A stretch of DNA of 64,000 nucleotides, taken from contig JAFLBS010000004.1 in assembly GCA_017303755.1 (NCBI GenBank), forward strand, positions 1 through 64,000. Reading direction: 5' to 3'. Below are positions 7,583-15,587 of the stretch, one piece after another (the first letter of the stretch is position 1; each line of letters opens with the position of its first letter). The position numbers were made by a program, and so were the translations under genes. This DNA comes from Flavobacteriales bacterium. Lineage in GTDB: Bacteria > Bacteroidota > Bacteroidia > Flavobacteriales > Flavobacteriaceae. A model generated the notes under the pieces. The model had not been told where the DNA came from and did not search any database. It was given only the letters and a program-made list of their open reading frames with translations.

Positions 7583-7738
7583 TACTAACACTAAACTGTA
7601 ATTGCTGTTCTTGTGCTTTCTATTTTTTCTTGGTGTGTAATAAGTTGTTTGATACAACTCAATCTTTCTTATAAATTTTGTAGATTTGTTTTGGTCATTG
7701 ATCAATCATGCAACTGATACAAGCCTCATACGTTGGCG
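7583..7738 (+). repeat. attC-like cassette junction, site 8
   Basis: Outer boxes are TACTAAC (7583-7589) and GTTGGCG (7732-7738). The inner arms AACTGTAATTGCTG and CATGCAACTGATACAAGC pair imperfectly. The loop has drifted (CTTGTGCTTTCTATTTTTT) but keeps the promoter block. Confidence 0.68.
7664..7688 (+). promoter_or_regulatory. Promoter inside site 8 loop
   Basis: TAGATTTG (7681-7688) with CTTTC at 7664, in the same 25-bp arrangement. It points to the gene at 7782. Confidence 0.65.
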
Positions 7739-7781
7739 GAAATATTACTCCAAAAAAAACGAAAAAATACAGAATCTATTT

Positions 7782-8876
7782 ATGGAAGAAAGTTTAAAAA
7801 CTTACGAAAAAAATATTGAAAAAAAACACAGCTTTGGTTGGAATCCAAAATATGAAGAGGAATTTAGAACTAATTTAAATGAAAAAGTTTTTATACCTAT
7901 TACAGAAAAGACTATTGAAAAACTTGATTGGGATTTAGTTTTTAAAGATGATAAAAACATAGAAGCAAAAAGAAAAGAAAGCAATTTCGGAATCGAGAAA
8001 TGGACAGAATCTATCACAATATCATATAGGCATGGAAAAATTAATGTAAAAAGTGAATCTTTGGGAAATGAAATGTGGGATAATGGTAGAAACTCAAAAA
8101 GAGTAAAATTGTTTATTCACTCATTTAAGGAAACTGAAAAAAGTTTTGACAAAGAATCGCTTGAAAAATTAGAAATTGAAGTAGAAAGAAAAAATAATTG
8201 GGATGATTATGTTATTCCAGAAATTTTGCCAAAACCAAATAGAATAAAAAAGCCAAATTTTGCAATTCCATTAATTGGCGGATTTTTCACATCAATTATT
8301 TTAGCCCTTATTTTAGCAAAAGTTTCTGTAAGTGGAGGTTACATAATTGGTTTATTTGAACTTTTGGTTGCAATTGCAATAGGTTTTTCTTTAAAATATC
8401 TCATCAAGTTTTCAAACTTTACAGAATTTTTAAAACTAAAGTATTTATTAATTGGAATGATCGTTCTAATTTATGTTATGAATCAATATTTCCAATATGA
8501 AATAATATTAAGAGAAAACAACTATGAACGTATTGGATTTTTTGAATTTATTAAACTACGATTTGAACAAGGATTGACAATTAAAAAACTAAATACAGGT
8601 TGGATTGGTTTAATTATTAGTTGGGGATTACAAATTATATTAACCTACTACGTTGGATTACTTAGGCTTATCACAAGCATTACTTCATATCAATTAGAAA
8701 GAATTCCGACAGAAGTTGTTGATTTTGCATTTTATCATTTTGTAAAAGAAAAAACAGAAGAGCAGGTTAGAAATGAATTAAAAAATAAAGGTTGGACAGA
8801 AAAACAAAATCAAGATGAAGTTTTTGAAGCCATTGAAGCAATTTATGGTGCAAATGAACTGAATCGTATGAAATAA
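7782..8876 (+). CDS. Cassette gene: hypothetical multi-pass membrane protein, 364 aa
   Basis: Residues 1-165 are soluble, charged and beta-rich (VFIPITEKTIEKLDWDLVFKD, ESITISYRHGKINVKSESL). They are followed by four hydrophobic segments (about 170-300) and a helical C-terminal tail containing EEQVRNELKNKGWTEKQ. I do not recognise the family. The ATG at 7782 is preferred; the frame upstream (from 7686) covers the end of site 8. The cassette start GTTGGCGGAAATATT (7732-7746) partly complements the decayed end AATACTCCTGCAAA (8877-8890). Confidence 0.72.
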   Translation: MEESLKTYEKNIEKKHSFGWNPKYEEEFRTNLNEKVFIPITEKTIEKLDWDLVFKDDKNIEAKRKESNFGIEKWTESITISYRHGKINVKSESLGNEMWDNGRNSKRVKLFIHSFKETEKSFDKESLEKLEIEVERKNNWDDYVIPEILPKPNRIKKPNFAIPLIGGFFTSIILALILAKVSVSGGYIIGLFELLVAIAIGFSLKYLIKFSNFTEFLKLKYLLIGMIVLIYVMNQYFQYEIILRENNYERIGFFEFIKLRFEQGLTIKKLNTGWIGLIISWGLQIILTYYVGLLRLITSITSYQLERIPTEVVDFAFYHFVKEKTEEQVRNELKNKGWTEKQNQDEVFEAIEAIYGANELNRMK

Positions 8877-8878
8877 AA

Positions 8879-9034
8879 TACTCCTGCAAAAAGTGGTTTT
8901 TGTTCATTATTGGATAATACTTGACTTTTTGTCTTCGCTTTAATTCTGATTGCTCAATTACACATTTAATTAAAATTTAGTAGATTTGTTTTACTCAGTA
9001 TTGCCTGCAATAACTGATGCTTCCCATATTCAGT
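8879..9034 (+). repeat. attC-like cassette junction, site 9 (degenerate)
   Basis: The arms GTTCATTATTG and CAATAACTGATG are still complementary, and the -7 element TAGATTTG (8981-8988) is intact. The left box has lost AAC and the right box reads ATTCAGT (9028-9034) instead of GTT. The element is recognisable but probably inactive for recombination; promoter function may remain. Confidence 0.55.
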
Positions 9035-9058
9035 AGTTAGTTTTAAAATGTTGCAACC

Positions 9059-9538
9059 ATGAAAAATTTGATAGTATTAATTCTTCCTTTTATTCTTATT
9101 TCTTGTTCAAAAAAACAAGATATAGAACAATTAACTAGAGATAATGAGATATCAATATACACTTATGGCGCACCTTGGGAAGATCAATTTGAAGCTTATT
9201 TTAACCCGACTGAAGAGTCTATTGATACATTGTATGTTTCAAAACTTGAGAATAGCAAGGGAAAAGAAATTAAATCGTTAAAAAAAATTAAATTGAAGCC
9301 AAATGAAATTGATTCTCTTTACAACTACTTTCAAAAAATTAAAAATAATTTTAAGATCGATAATAGGAAAACTCGTGTAATGGATGGAACTTCAGTTGGT
9401 ATTTCAATAAGAAATAGTTGTGCTTCACTATCGTTTTCATACAAAGGTTTGGACAAAGCGGAAAACGCTGATCCAGAAATAGGGAAACTCATCAAATTTA
9501 TAAATATAAGATTACCCAAAGATTTTCAAATGTATTGA
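9059..9538 (+). CDS. Cassette gene: hypothetical lipoprotein, 159 aa
   Basis: The ATG at 9059 starts a short lipoprotein signal with lipobox LISC at residue 16. The mature protein of about 144 residues is charged and has no recognised domain. Its upstream promoter would be TAGATTTG in site 9, about 70 bp before the start. Unit ends ATTCAGTAG (9028) and GTATTGAAAT (about 9531) are only roughly complementary, consistent with decay. Confidence 0.7.
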   Translation: MKNLIVLILPFILISCSKKQDIEQLTRDNEISIYTYGAPWEDQFEAYFNPTEESIDTLYVSKLENSKGKEIKSLKKIKLKPNEIDSLYNYFQKIKNNFKIDNRKTRVMDGTSVGISIRNSCASLSFSYKGLDKAENADPEIGKLIKFINIRLPKDFQMY

Positions 9539-9690
9539 AATGAAAGATTTATCGCAATAGCTAGACTTGTGCTTGATAACTATACAGCACAAGCAGATTT
9601 TGTTTTCATCGAAATAATTTGGTAATACAACTTTACTTTTCAAAAAAGTGTAGCTTTGTTATGGTTTGTGTTTGAAAATCAATAGTAGTA
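9533..9690 (+). repeat. attC-like cassette junction, site 10 (degenerate)
   Basis: It is recognisable by CGCAATAGCTAGACTTGTGCTT at its left side (9551-9572), a loop ending in the -7 element TAGCTTTG (9651-9658), and the downstream GTTATGGTTTGTG block. The right arm has diverged (ATCAATAGTAGTAC) and no GTT box is evident. Confidence 0.45.
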
Positions 9691-9751
9691 CAAAACCACA
9701 AAAAATAACTACAACTCTAAAAAATTCGCACTAGTAAAAACGCTCTTGAGT

Positions 9752-10408
9752 ATGAAAAAATTAAATTTATTCTTCTACTGCTTGACAATCATTGTCATTA
9801 TTAGTTGTAATTACAAGGAAGAAAAAAAACTAACTGTGAATGAAAATACAAGTGGTAAACAAATAAATACTGACAGTATCGAATTAACAAAACTAATCAA
9901 ACAAGTTTATAAATGGCATAATGAAAAAACATTAGAAGACTTTCCATACAAATATCACGAAAAGCAAGACAGTATTTTTGTGGGAATTGATTGGGATAAG
10001 TATCAAGATAATATTGAGTATTTTAAACAGACAAAGTTCTTCAGTAAAGAATTTCTGAAAAAACATAAAGATATTGCTACAGCATTAGATACTTCCATAA
10101 AAAGAGCAGACATAAGTTGGCGGAATATCAATGATGGAATTCCAATCTGGGAAACAGGAGCCGATAATTGGTGTGGTTGCCAAGATTATCCAGAAAAATA
10201 TTGGACTATGCTAACGATTGATAGTTTAATCATAAATGGGAATTTTGCAGACTTTATTTGGACTTGGGACAAAAGTTCATCTCATAATTACAAAGTAATA
10301 GCTAAAAAAGAAGATGGAACATGGAAAATAAATTCATTAGATGGATTTAAACACTTCTACACAGTTGAAGAATATGACAAAATAATGAAAGATGAAACAG
10401 TAAAATAA
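9752..10408 (+). CDS. Cassette gene: lipoprotein, possibly DUF3828-like, 218 aa
   Basis: The ATG at 9752 is used; a TTG two codons earlier is less likely. The lipobox is IISC near residue 19. The mature part contains a helical N-terminal region (LTKLIKQVYKWHNEKTL), a paired-cysteine motif (WCGCQDYP) and a C-terminal segment NYKVIAKKEDGTWKINSLDG. This layout, with a short helical start and a final W-x-I strand, recalls DUF3828/NTF2-like lipoproteins, but that is inference. The 116 bp after the stop hold only faint site-like sequence. Confidence 0.7.
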   Translation: MKKLNLFFYCLTIIVIISCNYKEEKKLTVNENTSGKQINTDSIELTKLIKQVYKWHNEKTLEDFPYKYHEKQDSIFVGIDWDKYQDNIEYFKQTKFFSKEFLKKHKDIATALDTSIKRADISWRNINDGIPIWETGADNWCGCQDYPEKYWTMLTIDSLIINGNFADFIWTWDKSSSHNYKVIAKKEDGTWKINSLDGFKHFYTVEEYDKIMKDETVK

Positions 10409-10524
10409 AAAAAGTAGCGTCTAAAAACCATAGTCAACACTCAGCTTACACTTTTGTTTTCTTTCCAATGTACTAAATTAATTCTGCATTTCTGTTTAGC
10501 GTTCCTCTGATAACAAAAACAAGT

Positions 10525-10764
10525 ATGAAATTGAATTTAACTCTTTTAATCAAACTTATTATCCTAGAAATTTTATACTTCTATACTGCTTTTTTTGGGC
10601 TTGGATTATTTTTGTTTTTAAACTTTGGCTCTGGAGCTGGAGCTTCAAGTGAAAAAGCAATCTTATTTGGAAAAATAGCGATTTACTTTGTCGTCTTTCC
10701 TCCTATTCTTTACACTATTTTCAAAATGTATTCTTATAAAAAAAAGGAAAAATTTTGGAATTGA
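10525..10764 (+). CDS. Small membrane protein, 79 aa, possibly frameshifted at its 3' end
   Basis: Two hydrophobic helices (about 5-32 and 50-67) surround a glycine/serine-rich loop, followed by a basic tail KKKEKFWN. Just before the TGA (10762-10764) the next frame stays open to 10841 and encodes another hydrophobic helix (SNLIAGILIAIFITYNYY). The native protein may therefore have had three helices, with one base gained or lost near 10,755. Function unknown. Confidence 0.55.
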   Translation: MKLNLTLLIKLIILEILYFYTAFFGLGLFLFLNFGSGAGASSEKAILFGKIAIYFVVFPPILYTIFKMYSYKKKEKFWN

Positions 10765-10839
10765 ATAGTAATTTGATTGCTGGAATATTAATTGCAATTT
10801 TTATAACTTACAATTACTACAGTGGTTTTTTAGGTTCAT

Positions 10840-10985
10840 AGTAAGTAATGTTACTAATTTTGGTTTATCAATTTCCGAACTAGCAATGCCGTTTTTATTT
10901 ATAAAATTGGTTGATTGTTATTAATCTATGTTTCAAAGAAATATTGTAGCTTTGTTAAGTGTTTACAGTAACTTATGTAACTACG
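10840..10985 (+). repeat. attC-like cassette junction, site 12 (degenerate)
   Basis: GTAAGTAATGTTACT at the left and CAGTAACTTATGTAAC at the right are complementary. The -7 element TAGCTTTG (10947-10954) is followed by GTTAAGTG, a variant of the family's GGTCAGTG. Outer boxes are not evident. The promoter may drive the gene at 11043. Confidence 0.45.
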
Positions 10986-11042
10986 CAAATACTAAACAAT
11001 ATTCTAAAATAATAAGATCAAGAATTCAAATTAATTATCAAA

Positions 11043-13121
11043 ATGACAAAAAAAATAGTCTTCCTAACTCTATTATTAGCAAGTTTTAATCTATTGTTCT
11101 CTCAAACAAATTGGGAATTATTAAACCCTAAACCAACTCCAAATACTGGAAGAAATATTGAGTTTGTTTCAAACAATATTGGCTATATAATAACATCTAA
11201 TGAACTACTCGAAACCGTAGATTCTGGTTCAACATGGCTAAAAAAACAAAACATAAACAGTGGTAATGATATTAGTATTAAAAATGGTGTTGGTTATATT
11301 GTTGGAAACAACGGATATGTCTTAAAAACAATTGATAATGGAGCTAGTTGGCAACAAATTTCTACCGGATTTTATACTTCTTTTAATACTGTAAATATTA
11401 TAGATACTAATACAATCATTTTTTCCAGTTCGTATGGTCTTGTTAAAACTATTGATGGAGGTGCTACGTGGTCAAGTATCAATATTTCTGGTGTAACTAT
11501 TGTCAAAACGGCTTTCACAAGTTCTTTAGTAGGACATGCAGTTTGTGCCAATGGTAGAATACAAAAAACAATTGATGGAGGATTAAACTGGTACAATACT
11601 TACAGTACCAATATATTTCCTTCAAATTTTTTAACCGTTCATTTTATCAATCAAAATGTTGGTTTTGCTTCAAGAGAACATGACAATCTATTTAAAACTA
11701 CTAATGGAGGCGAAACATGGACTGAAATTTTAGGCTCTTTTCAAGCTATTTATGATTTTCACTTTTTAAACGAAAATAATGGTTTTGCTACTGGTGATCA
11801 TGGAGCAACATATAAAACAACCAATGGTGGAGCTACATGGAGTCAAATATTTTTCCAAAATGGATACATCTACAATACTGCTATGTATGGGATTTTCTTT
11901 CACGATAATAATGTAGGTTTTGCTACTGGTGCACGCGGACGAATAATCAAAACTATAGATGGAGGAAACGCATGGATGCAAAATTCTCTAACCTACGATG
12001 ACTTTCGACAATTACAAATAGTAAACAATACTACTGGATTTGCTCAAACTGGCAGTCATTTTTATAAAACCACTAATTTTGGTGACACTTGGGCATTGGT
12101 TGGTTCTATAAATATAGGAACTTCCGTTTCAAGTGGTGATTTTACATTTGTAAATGAAACGTTAGGTTATGCAACTTCAAGTGGAACTTATGGCGGGCAT
12201 GTTTTCAAAACAACTGATGGAGGTGTATCATGGACAATATTAAATAATGGTTTAGATATTATAGATGAAGGTATCACTTCTATTCATTTTTTAAATAGCA
12301 ACACTGGTTTTATTTCAGGTGGTTATAATCAGAAAAAAGTTATGAAAACCACTAATGGAGGCATTACTTGGACTCAGGTATCAAATCAAATTTTTGGAAA
12401 TATTCAATTTGTTAATTCGCTTGTAGGTTATGCCAATCGAATTGGAAATTATTATGGAGCAATGTATAAAACCATTGATGGTGGTACAACATGGAATATG
12501 AGCATTGAATTGGAAGGAGAAGATATAAATTCTTTCCATTTTCTTGATGAAAACAATGGCTACTTTGTTGGCGATGATTCTTTATTCTACAAGACAACTG
12601 ACGGTGGAACAACTTGGCAACAACTCACAGTTCCTTATGGTTATTATACTTTGACCAAATTTTATTCAACCGATATTGGATACATTGTAGACGAAAACGG
12701 TGTAATCTATAAAACTGAAAATGGAGGAGAAAACTGGGTTCAAATCGCAAGCCAAAACTCAATAAACTCAATTGAACTAGTTGATAATTATGTTTTTACA
12801 GCTGGAACAAATGGTAAGATATACAGAAGTTATACAGGAATTCCGGTTTTAAATACAACAGATTTAGAAATGAATCAACAAATTTCTGTTTATCCAAATC
12901 CAACTTTTGATTATTTAAATATAAAATTAGATGAGAGTAATCAATTAGAATCTTTCGAGTTGTTTGATTTAGAAGGAAGAATTTTTTATCCCAAAATCAT
13001 TGCAAAGACAAATGAAAATATAAAATTAGATGTATCACATTTTTCAACAGGCTTTTATTTTCTAAAATTAAACTTTACAAACAATAAATCTTCAATGAAA
13101 AAAATACTCATAAAAGAATAA
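11043..13121 (+). CDS. Secreted BNR/Ycf48-type repeat protein with type IX sorting domain, 692 aa
   Basis: Signal peptide at residues 1-20 (ends LLFSQT). Residues 20-600 are about a dozen repeats of a propeller blade carrying the motif KTTDGGxTW (TTNGGETWTEIL, TIDGGNAWMQN, TTDGGTTWQQL), typical of BNR/Ycf48-like photosystem-assembly-type propellers in Bacteroidota exoproteins. The last 80 residues (VYPNPTFDYLNI ... GFYFLKLNF ... KKILIKE) are a type A C-terminal domain recognised by the type IX secretion system, so the protein is exported and attached to, or released from, the cell surface. It is unusually large for a cassette cargo and may be outside the array proper. Confidence 0.88.
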   Translation: MTKKIVFLTLLLASFNLLFSQTNWELLNPKPTPNTGRNIEFVSNNIGYIITSNELLETVDSGSTWLKKQNINSGNDISIKNGVGYIVGNNGYVLKTIDNGASWQQISTGFYTSFNTVNIIDTNTIIFSSSYGLVKTIDGGATWSSINISGVTIVKTAFTSSLVGHAVCANGRIQKTIDGGLNWYNTYSTNIFPSNFLTVHFINQNVGFASREHDNLFKTTNGGETWTEILGSFQAIYDFHFLNENNGFATGDHGATYKTTNGGATWSQIFFQNGYIYNTAMYGIFFHDNNVGFATGARGRIIKTIDGGNAWMQNSLTYDDFRQLQIVNNTTGFAQTGSHFYKTTNFGDTWALVGSINIGTSVSSGDFTFVNETLGYATSSGTYGGHVFKTTDGGVSWTILNNGLDIIDEGITSIHFLNSNTGFISGGYNQKKVMKTTNGGITWTQVSNQIFGNIQFVNSLVGYANRIGNYYGAMYKTIDGGTTWNMSIELEGEDINSFHFLDENNGYFVGDDSLFYKTTDGGTTWQQLTVPYGYYTLTKFYSTDIGYIVDENGVIYKTENGGENWVQIASQNSINSIELVDNYVFTAGTNGKIYRSYTGIPVLNTTDLEMNQQISVYPNPTFDYLNIKLDESNQLESFELFDLEGRIFYPKIIAKTNENIKLDVSHFSTGFYFLKLNFTNNKSSMKKILIKE

Positions 13122-13202
13122 AATTAGGATTGCCTTATATGTGTTAGTGGTAATTTTTACCTCTAAACATTAAAATTTTAAAAAACAGAAAATTGCACTA
13201 AA

Positions 13203-13778
13203 ATGCAAACTAATCAAATCGAGAAAAAGCTTGATAAGAAGCATTATAAAATCAGTATAGGATTAATGATTTGTGGTGTAATATTCTATTTTTTCATTAA
13301 ACCAATAACAATTGGTCACGATATTAGATATTCAATTTACATATTTTGGCTACCCACAATTATTGGAATGTTTGCACTTGGATTATATCGTAAAAACTTC
13401 CTCATACAACGTTTTACATCAAAAAAGGCAATTGGTTTATTTATTATTGATGCATTCTATTTTCTAGTTCAGGGAATCATTTTCTCCTATTTAAGTTTCG
13501 GACAATTAGCAAGTATTACTTGGGAACTATTAAATTACAACGAAGCCAAACAAAATCCTCAAGAAATTATTGAATGCGATGTAGAACGCTTTTGGGTAAA
13601 AAAAAATCCAACAATAGATTTTAAACTTGACAACAAAAGTGAAAGGCTTAAAGTAAAGTACTCTGAAATCGAAATGTATTCAGAAGAAAATCCAACAGAC
13701 TATAAAATTGACATTAGAGTTCATAAAGGAATATGGAATCATTATCTCGTTGAAGATTTTGAAGTCAAAAAAAGATAA
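13203..13778 (+). CDS. Hypothetical membrane protein, 191 aa
   Basis: Three hydrophobic helices lie in residues 18-108, followed by a soluble tail of about 80 residues (IIECDVERFWVKKNPTIDFKLDNKSERLKVKY). I do not recognise it. The spacer before it contains GTTAGTGGTAATTTTTA (about 13,144-13,160), which partly complements AAAAACTACTAC just after the stop, hinting that this too was a cassette. The site after it is truncated. Confidence 0.68.
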   Translation: MQTNQIEKKLDKKHYKISIGLMICGVIFYFFIKPITIGHDIRYSIYIFWLPTIIGMFALGLYRKNFLIQRFTSKKAIGLFIIDAFYFLVQGIIFSYLSFGQLASITWELLNYNEAKQNPQEIIECDVERFWVKKNPTIDFKLDNKSERLKVKYSEIEMYSEENPTDYKIDIRVHKGIWNHYLVEDFEVKKR

Positions 13779-13784
13779 AAACTA

Positions 13785-13870
13785 CTACTCTATCTTTCAA
13801 TGAAATTCAGTAGTTTTGTTTCGACCAATGCCAGCAGTTACCGCTGACATGAATAAGCCGATTCTTGGCA
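13785..13870 (+). repeat. attC-like junction, site 13, left half missing
   Basis: CTACTCTATCTTTC, TAGTTTTG (-7 element, 13811-13818) and CAGCAGTTACCGCTGAC match the loop and right half of the other sites, while the left box and left arm are absent. It is the last family member and marks the right edge of the array. The promoter could drive the gene at 13894. Confidence 0.6.
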
Positions 13871-13893
13871 CTACTAATTGAAATCATGTGAGT

Positions 13894-14688
13894 ATGGAGA
13901 CAAAATTTAATATTGCGGTCTTAATTGATGGCGACAATGCACAACCAAAACTTTTACAAGCAATAATTGAAGAAGTTTCAAAGTATGGGAAAGCCACAAT
14001 TAGGAGAATTTATGGCGATTGGACTATAGTACAAATGAATGGTTGGAAGGAAATAATTAATCAATATTCTTTTAATCCGATTCAAAAATTTTCGTACACA
14101 ACTGGGAAGAACTCAACCGATAGTTCCTTAATTATCGATGCAATGGACATCTTGCATGAGAAAAATGTTCATGGTTTTTGCATTGTTTCGAGTGATAGTG
14201 ATTACACTGGTTTAGCAAAACGAATTAGAGAACAAGGTGTTTTTGTAATGGGAATTGGAAGAAAATCAACTCCTATTGCTTTCATCCAGTCGTGTGAGAT
14301 TTTTACTTTTTGTGAGAATATTTCGCCCGAAGTTGCTTCAAATGATGAACAGAAAAAAGCAATTCCTAAACCAAAATCCAAAACAAAAAAACAAGTTGAA
14401 GTTAAAAAAGAAATAGAGATTGAAAAACCAATCGAACCAGAAAAAGTCATTGAAAAAGAAGAAATTGATACGACAGTAATTGATAAAGCTTTTGATATTT
14501 CAGTGGGTGAAGAAGAAGAAGTTCATATTGCTCAAATCGGACTCAACTTACGAAAACTCGATCCTAGTTTTGATTCAAGAGCATTTGGATATAAAAATCT
14601 TACGCGTCTTTTTGAAAATTTACCCAATTATGTTGTAATTAGAAATGATGTGAATGGTTTAAATCATCCGATAGTAAAAAGAAAATAA
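13894..14688 (+). CDS. NYN (PIN-like) domain protein with C-terminal LOTUS/OST-HTH domain, 264 aa
   Basis: Residues 5-145 match the NYN/LabA-type PIN-like nuclease fold, with conserved acids in IAVLIDGDNAQ, DSSLIIDAMD and IVSSDSDYTGLA that would bind metal. Residues 150-195 are a charged lysine/glutamate linker. Residues 205-264 resemble an OST-HTH (LOTUS) RNA-binding domain (LRKLDPSFDSRAFGYKNLT). The combination suggests an RNA-processing or RNA-binding protein. ATG at 13894 is preferred over the GTG two codons upstream. Confidence 0.88.
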   Translation: METKFNIAVLIDGDNAQPKLLQAIIEEVSKYGKATIRRIYGDWTIVQMNGWKEIINQYSFNPIQKFSYTTGKNSTDSSLIIDAMDILHEKNVHGFCIVSSDSDYTGLAKRIREQGVFVMGIGRKSTPIAFIQSCEIFTFCENISPEVASNDEQKKAIPKPKSKTKKQVEVKKEIEIEKPIEPEKVIEKEEIDTTVIDKAFDISVGEEEEVHIAQIGLNLRKLDPSFDSRAFGYKNLTRLFENLPNYVVIRNDVNGLNHPIVKRK

Positions 14689-14764
14689 CTTTTTTTAACT
14701 TCTCTTTAAAATAAGTGTAAAAAATTATTGCTACACTTGTAATTCAAGTATAACAACTATTAAA

Positions 14765-15529
14765 ATGAAAAAAATCGATACTAAAAGTGAGGTAATCATA
14801 AATAATCTGTACAATTCTGAAGATGTTGTAAGCCGTAATAATCTTAAAGATTTTATGTTTGATGCGCCAATTCCGTCTGAAGAATTGTTCAACAACATCG
14901 GTTTATTCATTGATAGAAGAACACTCTCGCGTTTTTTATTCATCAACGAAATTTATCAGAAGATAGTTCCAATTCATGGTAGCATATTCGAATTTGGTGT
15001 GCGCTACGGACAAAATATATCATTATTCACTAGTTATAGAGGAATTTACGAACCTTTCAATCACAATCGTAAAATAGTTGGATTTGATACTTGGGAAGGT
15101 TTCCCAGATGTTGACAAAAATAGCGACACATCCAATTGGAAAAAAGGCGATTTTGGAGTTCCTGAAAATTACGAATTGTTTCTTGAAAAAGTAATCGCCG
15201 TTCACGAAGATATGGCACCAATTCCCAATGTAAAAAAACACGAATTAGTCAAAGGTGACGCAATTGCAACAATTGACCTCTATCTTAAAAATCATCCTGA
15301 AACTATTATCGCTCTCGCCTATTTTGATTTTGATATTTATAAACCTACCAAAGAATGTTTAGAGAAAATAATTCCTTATTTATCCAAAGGATCAATTATA
15401 GCATTCGACGAAATTAACGTAGCCGAATTTCCTGGTGAAACTCAAGCGTTTAGAGAAGTTTTAGGTACTAACAATTTCACCATTCACCATTCACCCTACA
15501 GAGCGAATGCAGGTTATATCATTTTTTAA
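14765..15529 (+). CDS. TylF/MycF-like class I SAM-dependent methyltransferase, 254 aa
   Basis: The segment GSIFEFGVRYGQNISLF is the SAM-binding motif I, preceded by a helical N-terminal region. KIVGFDTWEGFPD and the acidic metal-binding-type segment AYFDFDIYKPTKECLEKI resemble the TylF macrocin O-methyltransferase family. No antibiotic or sugar cluster is nearby, so the substrate is unknown. It stands alone with about 75 bp before and 58 bp after. Confidence 0.75.
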   Translation: MKKIDTKSEVIINNLYNSEDVVSRNNLKDFMFDAPIPSEELFNNIGLFIDRRTLSRFLFINEIYQKIVPIHGSIFEFGVRYGQNISLFTSYRGIYEPFNHNRKIVGFDTWEGFPDVDKNSDTSNWKKGDFGVPENYELFLEKVIAVHEDMAPIPNVKKHELVKGDAIATIDLYLKNHPETIIALAYFDFDIYKPTKECLEKIIPYLSKGSIIAFDEINVAEFPGETQAFREVLGTNNFTIHHSPYRANAGYIIF

Positions 15530-15587
15530 TTTGGCTATAATTTAATCTTTAAATTCTTCTAATTTTTAAGCTTCCATCTTTCCATCG

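Noticed and set aside
159-8988. Intergenic elements as simple transcription terminators or REP sequences
   Set aside because: They lack a T-run after the stem, have a loop near 100 bp with a promoter, and the outer boxes vary in a way that matches the ends of each unit.
11043-13121. Photosynthesis-related Ycf48 orthologue
   Set aside because: The blade motif is shared, but the signal peptide and type IX C-terminal domain show a secreted Bacteroidota propeller protein.
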